A stretch of 15,792 nt of DNA, taken from contig JAFAYN010000492.1 in the NCBI GenBank assembly GCA_019240375.1, positions 1 through 15,792 of the forward strand, in the 5' to 3' direction. Position numbers and translations under genes: made by a program. The DNA is from Gemmatimonadota bacterium (GTDB lineage: Bacteria > Gemmatimonadota > Gemmatimonadetes > Longimicrobiales > Longimicrobiaceae). Every line of letters begins with the position of its first letter. Position 1 is the first letter of the stretch. Below the pieces are notes generated by a model, which was not told the origin of the DNA, made no database searches, and worked only from the letters and a program-made list of their open reading frames with translations. Below are positions 7,688-15,792 of the stretch, piece after piece.

Positions 7688-9066
7688 GCGTGGACCGGCC
7701 GTTCCGAAATCACTTCGTCGTAGACGTCTTCCAGCCGGTCCACGTGGTTCGACACGGAAAGTGGGGGCCGGGTGGCGCCGGCCAGCCGCCGCAGCAGCGC
7801 CCGGTCGCCGGCCACCCCGCTGATGCACGCCGCCAGCGCGGCGGCGTCCCCCCTCGCGCAAAGGAGCCCGTCGGTCCCGTGGCGGACGACCTCCGCGATC
7901 CCCTCCACGTCCGAGGCGATCACCGGGCACCCGGCCGCGAACGCCTCGTACACCACCACCGGGGTGTTCTCGTGCCAGATGGACGGGACGAGGAGCGCGT
8001 CGAGTGATGCAAGGATCTCGCCCACCCGCCCGTTCTCGAACGGCCCGTGGAAGCGGATCCGCGGATCGCCCTCGGCCAGGGCCAGGACCTCGCGGTGGTA
8101 GGCCTCGCCCGGGGCGCTCGGCCCCGGGGCACCGTGGATGCTCAACTCCACCGGGAGCGTGGGGTCGAGCAGGCGCACCGCCCGCACGGCCAGGTCCAGC
8201 CCCTTGTGCTCGGACAGGCTCCCGACGAACCCCAGCCGCAACTTCGGGGCCATTCCCCGCTCCGTCGAGCGCTCGATCCGCGCGGTGTCGATCCCGTACG
8301 GGAGGAAGCGGACCCGCTCGCGGTCGATCCCCCCCTCCACCAGCGCCCTTTCCATCACCCGTGACGGGGCCAGCACCCGCCCGATCCGGTTCAGCCGCTC
8401 GCGCAGGAAGGGCCCGCGCCCCACCAGCGCCCGCACCTCGGCCGCGAACGGGGGCGCCAGCGGGAGGCGCATCGCGGCGGCCCGCATCCCCATCCCCAGC
8501 ATCCAGTCGGGGGCGCGCTTCGCCAGCGTGGCCAGGGAAACGCGGCGGGCGCCTATGTTCTCGGTGAAGTGGCGGACGCAGTTGAGCCCCGTGGCGTCGG
8601 GCCCTGCGCAGATGGAGTTGTCCGCCAGCCGGAGCTGGCTGAACGGGCAGACCGCCCAGAAGTCGGTGGCGGTGAAGACGGTGGGGATCCCCAGCTCCAG
8701 GCAGGGCTCGACGATGGACGCGGAAAGGCGCGACAGGTGGACGAAGTGCACCAGGTCGGGGCGGATCCGCTCCAGCAGGGCGCGGAAGGCGGAGGCGAAC
8801 AGCCGGTTGTCGTACGCCAGCTCCGTCACCACCCGCTGGCCGCCCATGGGGTGGGAGGCGTGGCGGAAGCGCTCCACCGGGATCCCGTCGTAGACGTACC
8901 GGTCGAACCGATCCGCGTCGGCGAGCCGGCGCGGGTCGGGGTACCCGGTGACGACCGTGACCTCGTGGCCGCGGACCCGCAGCTCCTTCGCGATCCCGAG
9001 CGCGATCACCTCCGTCCCGGTGGAGAAGTCGGGAAGGAACTGATGGACCGTGAGGATGATCTTCAT
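7684..9066 (-). CDS. Family 4 (group 1) glycosyltransferase
   Basis: The protein has 460 residues. The start chosen is ATG at 9066-9064, giving MKIILTVHQFLPDFSTGTEV, the usual opening of GT-B enzymes. An in-frame ATG at 9102 would add 12 residues with no family resemblance. The N-terminal Rossmann domain has the glycine-rich 'STGTEVIALGIAKEL'. The C-terminal domain starts near 'LRLGFVGSLSEHKGLDLAVRA' and contains the retaining-GT EX7E motif at E366 and E374 (HENTPVVVYEA), followed by 'AAGCPVIASDVEGIAEVV'. It is the first gene of the minus-strand GT4-GT2-UbiA set. A cysteine-containing middle section (VCPFSQLRLADNSICAG...NCVRHF) is common in one GT4 branch whose members act on surface glycans. 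Donor and acceptor are unknown. Confidence 0.92.
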   Translation of the reverse strand: MKIILTVHQFLPDFSTGTEVIALGIAKELRVRGHEVTVVTGYPDPRRLADADRFDRYVYDGIPVERFRHASHPMGGQRVVTELAYDNRLFASAFRALLERIRPDLVHFVHLSRLSASIVEPCLELGIPTVFTATDFWAVCPFSQLRLADNSICAGPDATGLNCVRHFTENIGARRVSLATLAKRAPDWMLGMGMRAAAMRLPLAPPFAAEVRALVGRGPFLRERLNRIGRVLAPSRVMERALVEGGIDRERVRFLPYGIDTARIERSTERGMAPKLRLGFVGSLSEHKGLDLAVRAVRLLDPTLPVELSIHGAPGPSAPGEAYHREVLALAEGDPRIRFHGPFENGRVGEILASLDALLVPSIWHENTPVVVYEAFAAGCPVIASDVEGIAEVVRHGTDGLLCARGDAAALAACISGVAGDRALLRRLAGATRPPLSVSNHVDRLEDVYDEVISERPVHA

Positions 9067-9220
9067 TGCAGCGGTCGTACCCCTCGAATGTGCCGGCATC
9101 GGAGCTCGGCTGCGTGAAGCTCCGTCAGGCACTCGAGCCAGGCACGGAAGAACTCGCGGAGAGCGCGGACGTGAGGGCGCGGTGGAACGCCCGAGGCCGC
9201 GCCCTCCCTTTTCCGCCATG

Positions 9221-9250
9221 ATGATGGCGGGGACCCGATCCCTTTGTCAA
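9221..9250 (-). promoter_or_regulatory. Candidate sigma70-like promoter for the GT4-GT2-UbiA transcript
   Basis: Read on the minus strand, TTGACA (9250-9245) is a perfect -35 consensus. After 18 bp comes CATCAT (9226-9221), matching four of six -10 positions. Transcription would start near 9214 and leave a leader of about 150 nt before the GT4 ATG. The -10 lies inside the CCGCCAT hairpin, so the match could be chance. Moderate to low certainty. Confidence 0.3.
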
Positions 9251-9305
9251 ATCCATAGCGGGTCGCCCACTGCGGGATTTTGACAGGCCGGCGCCGACAG
9301 GTCAA
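9245..9305. promoter_or_regulatory. GTCAA/TTGAC dyad cluster, possible operator
   Basis: Three related boxes lie in 61 bp: TGTCAAATCC at 9245-9254, GGGATTTTGACA at 9274-9285 (near-perfect inverse of the first, with one extra A/T), and GTCAA at 9301-9305 (inverse of the TTGAC at 9280-9284 across a GGCCGGCGCC centre). The arrangement gives two overlapping inverted repeats between divergent genes, which is what an operator shared by both transcripts would look like. TTGACA also equals the -35 consensus, so part of the symmetry may simply be promoter sequence. No regulator gene is in the window. Confidence 0.3.
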
Positions 9306-9356
9306 GTTGGAGGCGGCTACGGACCGCCGCACCCTCGCCGCCCTTGCCGTCGTTTC

Positions 9357-10400
9357 ATGATCCCAGACCGCACCGGAGGAGCGCCGCCGGACCTCCTCAA
9401 CCAGGAAGCGCCGCTCTGCGCCCTCGCCCGCCCGATCACCCCCACGGCGGACTTCTACCGGCGCAGCAACTTCGCGGTCCCCCACGTGGACGCCGGGACG
9501 TGGCGCCTGCGCGTCGGGGGAGAGGTGGCGACGCCGCTCTCGCTCGCCCGGTCCGACCTGGAAGCGCTGCCGCGCGCCTCGGTCTCGGTGACGCTGGAGT
9601 GCGCCGGCAACGGCCGCAACCTGATGACCCCCATCCCGCCCGGCACACCGTGGGGGCTGGGAGCGGTGAGCACCGCCGGGTTCGCCGGGGTCCGCCTGCG
9701 CGACGTGCTGGAGCGGGCGGGACCCACCGCCGCGGCGGTGGAGGTGCTCTTCGAGGGGGCGGACCGGGGGATCCCCGACGAGGGCGACCGGGAGGAGCCG
9801 TTCGCGCGGAGCCTCCCGCTGGACGTGGCCCTGGGCGGGGACGCGCTGCTCGCCTGGGAGATGAACGGGGAGCCGCTTACCGGGGAGCACGGCTTCCCGC
9901 TGCGCCTGGTGGTGCCGGGGTGGTACGGGATGGCATCCGTGAAGTGGCTGGTCTCCATCCGGCTCCTGGCGGAGCCCTTCCGGGGCGCCTTCCAGACGGA
10001 GCGCTACGTGTACCGCGGCGAGGCGGGGATCCCGGACGGGACCCCGGTCTCCCGCATCCGCGTCCGCTCGCTGATCGCCTCGCCCGCGGACGGCGACAGG
10101 GTCCCGCTGGGCCCGGTGGAGGTGCGCGGGACCGCCTGGTCGGGGATCGCGCCGGTGGAGCGGGTGGAGGTCAGCACCGATGGCGGCGCCACCTGGGCCG
10201 AGGCCGCCCTCGGGGACGCGCCGGGCCCGTACGCCGCCCGGACCTGGCGCCTGGCGTGGCTCCCACCGCGGCGGGGGGAATTCCGGGTCATGGCGCGAGC
10301 CACCGACGGAGCGGGGAACGTCCAGCCCGCCGCTCCCGTCGCCAACGAGCTGGGATACGGGAACAATGTCATCCACACCGTACGTCTCACCGTCGTCTGA
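9357..10400 (+). CDS. Sulfite-oxidase-family molybdopterin enzyme (probable cytoplasmic sulfite oxidase)
   Basis: The protein has 347 residues. The N-terminal two thirds match the oxidoreductase molybdopterin-binding domain: 'VSVTLECAGNGR' has the conserved molybdenum-ligand cysteine at C82, followed by 'GAVSTAGFAGVRL' and 'GEHGFPLRLVVPGWYGMASVKWL'. Residues ~230-347 form the Mo-cofactor oxidoreductase dimerisation domain (Ig-like; 'VEVRGTAWSGIAPVERVEVSTDGGATW'). No twin-arginine or other signal peptide is visible, and there is no haem domain, so it is probably cytoplasmic and uses an external acceptor. The family oxidises sulfite to sulfate, which is the substrate of the next two genes. Its last 35 bp overlap the start of cysD, so the two are almost certainly translated together. 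No clear ribosome site precedes the ATG. A different sulfoxide or sulfite-like substrate remains possible. Confidence 0.85.
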   Translation: MIPDRTGGAPPDLLNQEAPLCALARPITPTADFYRRSNFAVPHVDAGTWRLRVGGEVATPLSLARSDLEALPRASVSVTLECAGNGRNLMTPIPPGTPWGLGAVSTAGFAGVRLRDVLERAGPTAAAVEVLFEGADRGIPDEGDREEPFARSLPLDVALGGDALLAWEMNGEPLTGEHGFPLRLVVPGWYGMASVKWLVSIRLLAEPFRGAFQTERYVYRGEAGIPDGTPVSRIRVRSLIASPADGDRVPLGPVEVRGTAWSGIAPVERVEVSTDGGATWAEAALGDAPGPYAARTWRLAWLPPRRGEFRVMARATDGAGNVQPAAPVANELGYGNNVIHTVRLTVV

Positions 10401-11325
10401 GCCGGAGCGGCACGAGCCGCGCCCCTCGTACCGGCGGAGCCACCTGGCGCAGCTGGAAAGCGAGGCCGTGTACGTGATGCGCGAGGCCGCGGGGCAGTTC
10501 GAGCGCCCGGTGCTCCTTTTCTCGGGCGGGAAGGACTCCATCGTGATGGTGCACCTGGCGCGCAAGGCGTTCTGGCCGGGGCGCTTCCCCTTCCCGCTGC
10601 TGCACATCGACACCGGGCACAACTTCCCCGAGACCATCGAGTTCCGCGACCGGCTGGCGGAGAGCGTGGGGTGCGAGCTGCTGGTGCGCTACGTCCAGGA
10701 TTCCATCGACCGGGGGCGCTGCCAGGAGGAGCCGGGCCCCAACCCGAGCCGCAACACGCTGCAGACCGTCACCCTCCTGGACGCGCTGCGGGAATTGCGG
10801 GCGGATGCCGCGTTCGGCGGGGGGCGGCGCGACGAGGAAAAGGCGCGCGCCAAGGAGCGCTTCTTCAGCCATCGCGACCCCTTCGGGCAGTGGGATCCCA
10901 AGAACCAGCGCCCGGAGCTGTGGAACGTGTTCAACGGGCGGAAGAATCGCGGCGAGCACTTCCGCGTCTTCCCGCTGTCCAACTGGACCGAGCTGGACGT
11001 CTGGCAGTACATCGCGCAGGAGGGGATCGCCCTCCCCGACCTGTACTTCGCCCACGAGCGCGAGGTGGTGCGCCGCGACGGGGTCCTGCTGGCGCTGGGC
11101 GAGCACAACCGGCTCCTCCCCGGCGAAACGGCGGAGCGCCTGCGCATCCGCTGCCGCACGGTGGGGGATCTGACCTGCACCGGGGTGTGGGAGAGCGACG
11201 CCACCACGCTGGACGAGATCATCCGCGAGGTGGCCTCCGCCCGAGTCACCGAGCGGGGCGGGCGCAGCGACGACCGGCGCAGCGAGACCGCCATGGAAGA
11301 CCGCAAGAAGCAGGGGTACTTCTGA
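10366..11325 (+). CDS. cysD: Sulfate adenylyltransferase subunit 2 (ATP sulfurylase small subunit)
   Basis: The protein has 319 residues. With CysN it adenylylates sulfate to APS. The PP-loop S53-G-G-K-D-S58 binds ATP. Other strongly conserved stretches are 'LARKAFWPGRFPFPLLHIDTG', 'FGGGRRDEEKARAKER', 'WDPKNQRPELWN', 'FPLSNWTELDVWQYI', and the end 'DRKKQGYF' (E. coli CysD ends similarly). ATG 10366 lies inside the sulfite oxidase gene. It is the only ATG or GTG ahead of the conserved 'HLAQLESEAVYVMREA', so a 35-bp overlap is required unless a rare start is used. This gives an N-terminal extension of about 20 residues compared with E. coli. Only 1 bp separates it from cysNC. No cysH, cysI or cysJ is nearby, so the APS is probably used for sulfation. 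Confidence 0.95.
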   Translation: MSSTPYVSPSSEPERHEPRPSYRRSHLAQLESEAVYVMREAAGQFERPVLLFSGGKDSIVMVHLARKAFWPGRFPFPLLHIDTGHNFPETIEFRDRLAESVGCELLVRYVQDSIDRGRCQEEPGPNPSRNTLQTVTLLDALRELRADAAFGGGRRDEEKARAKERFFSHRDPFGQWDPKNQRPELWNVFNGRKNRGEHFRVFPLSNWTELDVWQYIAQEGIALPDLYFAHEREVVRRDGVLLALGEHNRLLPGETAERLRIRCRTVGDLTCTGVWESDATTLDEIIREVASARVTERGGRSDDRRSETAMEDRKKQGYF

Positions 11326-11326
11326 C

Positions 11327-13246
11327 ATGGCGGGGATGAGCGAGAGCACCCTCCACACGGAAGCGCACCCCGACACCGACCTGCTGCGCGTCAGCACCGC
11401 CGGGAGCGTGGACGACGGCAAGTCGACGCTGATCGGACGGCTGCTGTACGACACCAAGAGCCTGTTCGACGACCAGCTGGAGGCGGTGGAGCGGAGCAGC
11501 CGTCAGCGCGGCGAGGCGTACCTGAACCTGGCGCTGGTCACCGACGGGCTGCGCGCGGAGCGGGAGCAGAACATCACCATCGACGTGGCGTACCGCTTCC
11601 TCGCCACGCCCCGGCGCAAGTTCATCATCGCGGACACCCCGGGGCACCTCCAGTACACCCGCAACATGGTGACCGGGGCGAGCACCGCCGACCTGGCCGT
11701 CGTGCTGGTGGACGCGCGCAAGGGGGTGCTCACGCAGTCGCGGCGGCACGGCTTCATCGCCTCGCTGCTGCGGATCCCGCACGTGCTGGTGGCGGTCAAC
11801 AAGATGGACCTGGTGGACTACTCGGAGGAGGTGTACGGCCAGATCGTGCGGGAGTACGGGGAGTTCGCCCAGAAGCTGGACGTGCAGAGCCTGACCTTCG
11901 TCCCCATCTCGGCGCTGCAGGGGGACAACGTGGTGGAGAAGAGCGGGTCCATGCCCTGGTACGACGGGGGGACGCTGCTCCACCACCTGGAAACGGTGAA
12001 CGTGGGGGCCAACCGCAACCTGGTGGACTTCCGCTTCCCGGTGCAGTACGTGATCCGCCCGCACCAGGACTACCGCGGCTTCGCGGGGCGGCTGGCCTCG
12101 GGTACCCTCCGGCCGGGCGAGGAGGTGGTGGTGCTCCCCGGGAACGTGGCGAGCCGGGTCCGCTCCATCGACACCCCGGACGGGCCGCTCGGGGAAGCCG
12201 CGGCGGGCGATTCGGTGGTGGTCACCCTGGAGGACGAGGTGGACGTCAGCCGGGGGGACATGCTGGTGCGCCGGCGCAACCTCCCGACGGTGGGGCACCG
12301 CCTGGACGCCATCGTGTGCTGGATGCACGAGAAGCCGCTGGACCGGACCACCCCGTACCTGCTGATGCACACCACCCGGCAGGTGCAGGCGTTCGTCGCC
12401 GAGCTGGACTACCGGATCGACGTGGACACCCTGCACCGCGAGGAGGCGCGGACGCTGGGGCTCAACGACATCGGGCGGGTGGAGATCACCACCGCTGCCC
12501 CGCTCTTCTTCGACCCTTACGCGCAGAACCGCGCCACCGGGAGCTTCATCCTGGTGGACCCGCACACCCACGCCACGGTGGCGGCGGGGATGATCCGCGG
12601 CGAGCCCCGGGAGCTGGAGGAAGCGCCGCGCACCGCCTCGCCCAACGTGCGCTGGGAGGAGTGGAACGTCCCCCGCGCCGAGCGGGAGGCGCGCAACGGC
12701 CACGGGGCGGCGGTGCTCTGGCTCACCGGGCTGTCGGGCGCGGGGAAGAGCACCATCGCCCGGGCCGTGGAGCGGGAGCTGTTCGCCCTGGGGTGCCGGA
12801 CCATGCTGCTGGACGGCGACCAGCTCCGCCACGGGCTGTGCGGCGACCTGGGTTTCGGGCGGGACGATCGCAGGGAGAACATCCGCCGGGCGGGAGAGGT
12901 GGCGCGCCTCTTCTTCGAGAGCGGAGCCATCGTCCTCTGCGCCTTCGTCTCCCCCTTCCGGGAGGACCGCGACGCGGTGCGCGCCCTGGTCCCGGAGGGG
13001 CGCTTCCTGGAGGTCTTTGTCGACGCCGACCTGGACACCCTCCGCCGCCGCGACACCAAGGGGCTGTACGCCCGGGCGATGGAGGGGGAGATCCCCGAGT
13101 TCACCGGGGTGTCCAGCCCCTACGAGCCCCCCCCGGCCGCGGAGCTGGTGCTGCGCACCGCCGAGTTCCCGGTGGCCGAGTCGGTCCGCGCGGTGCTGGA
13201 CGGGCTGCGCGCCCGGGGGATCCTCCCCGCGAACCGGCCCGGGTAG
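11327..13246 (+). CDS. cysNC: Bifunctional sulfate adenylyltransferase subunit 1 / adenylylsulfate kinase (CysN-CysC fusion)
   Basis: The protein has 639 residues. The N-terminal ~445 residues are the CysN GTPase that drives APS synthesis: P-loop G26-S-V-D-D-G-K32-S-T, G3 D103-T-P-G-H107, and G4 N158-K-M-D161, followed by EF-Tu-like beta domains. The C-terminal domain (from about 461) is an APS kinase (CysC): Walker A G468-L-S-G-A-G-K474-S-T, 'DGDQLRHGLCGDLGF', 'DRRENIRRAGEVARLF', and 'FVSPFREDRD', ending with 'GEIPEFTGVSSPYEPP'. It therefore makes APS with CysD and phosphorylates it to PAPS. ATG 11327 is 1 bp after cysD; a second in-frame ATG three codons later is also possible. The fused kinase points to PAPS as the end product, matching the two sulfotransferases upstream. 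Some bacteria also carry CysNC for ordinary assimilation. Confidence 0.95.
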   Translation: MAGMSESTLHTEAHPDTDLLRVSTAGSVDDGKSTLIGRLLYDTKSLFDDQLEAVERSSRQRGEAYLNLALVTDGLRAEREQNITIDVAYRFLATPRRKFIIADTPGHLQYTRNMVTGASTADLAVVLVDARKGVLTQSRRHGFIASLLRIPHVLVAVNKMDLVDYSEEVYGQIVREYGEFAQKLDVQSLTFVPISALQGDNVVEKSGSMPWYDGGTLLHHLETVNVGANRNLVDFRFPVQYVIRPHQDYRGFAGRLASGTLRPGEEVVVLPGNVASRVRSIDTPDGPLGEAAAGDSVVVTLEDEVDVSRGDMLVRRRNLPTVGHRLDAIVCWMHEKPLDRTTPYLLMHTTRQVQAFVAELDYRIDVDTLHREEARTLGLNDIGRVEITTAAPLFFDPYAQNRATGSFILVDPHTHATVAAGMIRGEPRELEEAPRTASPNVRWEEWNVPRAEREARNGHGAAVLWLTGLSGAGKSTIARAVERELFALGCRTMLLDGDQLRHGLCGDLGFGRDDRRENIRRAGEVARLFFESGAIVLCAFVSPFREDRDAVRALVPEGRFLEVFVDADLDTLRRRDTKGLYARAMEGEIPEFTGVSSPYEPPPAAELVLRTAEFPVAESVRAVLDGLRARGILPANRPG

Positions 13247-13515
13247 GGAGCACGCCCGGACCGCCCCACCCACCTCCGTCCCTCGTCCGAGGGGTTCCGA
13301 AAACCACCCCACAGCGGTAGCTTACTTGCCGCCATAGCCCATACGGTAACAGGGTGTGGACGGTCGCCCCGTCGGCGACTCGCCACGCCCTGCCGGCGCG
13401 CGGAAGACGACAGGAAGAACGAGAGCACCGCGCCACGCCGGGCGCGGTGCTCCCTTCCGCGCGGCCCGTGGCGAATCGACCCGGAGCGATCCTCCCGCCG
13501 ACGCAGGGACTATAG
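13247..13515. other. Intergenic region between cysNC and the NRPS gene, 269 bp
   Basis: This region probably holds the end of the sulfate-activation transcript and the promoter and leader of the NRPS gene. It contains a weak CCCTC/GAGGG hairpin (13280-13293), a less GC-rich stretch at about 13299-13357, and a strong hairpin at 13423-13452. I could not assign a convincing -35/-10 pair. A ribosome site AGGGA (13505-13509) sits 6 bp before the NRPS ATG. No small gene is supported. Confidence 0.6.
13423..13452 (+). terminator. Strong 12-bp hairpin (terminator or leader structure)
   Basis: GAGCACCGCGCC (13423-13434) pairs perfectly with GGCGCGGTGCTC (13441-13452) around a 6-nt loop. A further GGAAG/CTTCC pairing (13413-13417 with 13454-13458) can form across an internal loop. 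On the plus strand it is followed by CCTTCC, not a T-run, so it is not a textbook intrinsic terminator. It lies 176 bp after the cysNC stop and 63 bp before the NRPS ATG, so it could end the first transcript or act in the NRPS leader. Confidence 0.4.

Positions 13516-15792
<2,277 letters not shown>

Larger units (their letters stand above)
9067..9356. other. Divergent intergenic region, 290 bp
   Basis: This region separates the minus-strand GT4 gene from the plus-strand sulfite oxidase gene, so it should hold the promoters for both transcripts. It contains a CCGCCAT/ATGGCGG hairpin with a 4-nt loop (9213-9230), a TTGACA box on each strand, and a small set of GTCAA/TTGAC repeats between 9245 and 9305. 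The part around 9232-9310 is noticeably less GC-rich than the flanking coding DNA. No convincing small gene or RNA was found. Confidence 0.6.

Noticed and set aside
9213..9230. CCGCCAT/ATGGCGG hairpin as a terminator
   Set aside because: The stem is only 7 bp, no T-run follows on either strand in the right direction, and both neighbouring genes start rather than end here.
9063..10637. Antisense open frame (524 codons) over the sulfite oxidase gene and divergent region
   Set aside because: No domain signal, and it runs opposite two well-supported genes and across a likely promoter region.
11246..13312. Very long antisense open frame (688 codons) across cysNC
   Set aside because: It lies opposite a strongly conserved CysN-CysC protein. 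The translation is His/Val/Gln-rich without motifs, so it is a shadow frame.
13326..13350. Sigma70-like promoter at TTGCCG...TACGGT upstream of the NRPS gene
   Set aside because: The spacing between the candidate boxes is about 10 bp, too short for a normal promoter, and the -10 match is poor.

Overview
This window is high-GC bacterial DNA, roughly 70% by eye, with tight operons joined by 4-bp ATGA/GTGA overlaps. It looks like a secondary-metabolite or cell-surface locus. The lineage cannot be fixed from the sequence. The base composition, the NRPS gene and the 'PLPxPLPHEGGG'-type palindromic repeats would fit Gemmatimonadota (Longimicrobium-like), but Myxococcota or another high-GC group is possible. 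The lineage is a guess.

Left arm, plus strand (1-5758): the 3' end of a probable methyltransferase, a cytochrome P450, a Wzt-type ABC ATPase, a short alpha/alpha-toroid protein with a DxDD motif like class II terpene cyclases, and two tandem PAPS-dependent sulfotransferases. From the P450 to the second sulfotransferase the genes overlap by 4 bp or are 16 bp apart, so they are probably one transcript. Middle arm, minus strand (9066 down to 5724): a GT4 glycosyltransferase, a GT2 glycosyltransferase and a UbiA-family prenyltransferase, all with 4-bp overlaps. The UbiA gene collides with the second sulfotransferase in a 35-bp convergent coding overlap. A 290-bp divergent intergenic region (9067-9356) carries GTCAA/TTGAC dyads.

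Right arm, plus strand (9357-13246): a sulfite-oxidase-family molybdoenzyme whose end overlaps cysD, followed by a cysN-cysC fusion. Together they could convert sulfite to sulfate, APS and then PAPS. No APS/PAPS reductase or sulfite reductase gene is seen, so the set looks designed to feed sulfotransferases rather than cysteine synthesis. After a 269-bp gap with a strong hairpin, an NRPS gene starts (13516) and runs off the window. It has a condensation domain and then an adenylation domain interrupted in frame by tandem G/C-rich palindromic repeats.

Working model (inference): the locus makes and exports a sulfated, glycosylated and probably prenyl- or terpenoid-derived molecule, with its own PAPS supply. 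The NRPS may belong to it or to a neighbouring cluster. The observations most worth a second look are the repeat insertion in the adenylation domain, the short DxDD protein, the P450 lacking the I-helix acidic residue, and the sulfite-to-PAPS gene set.
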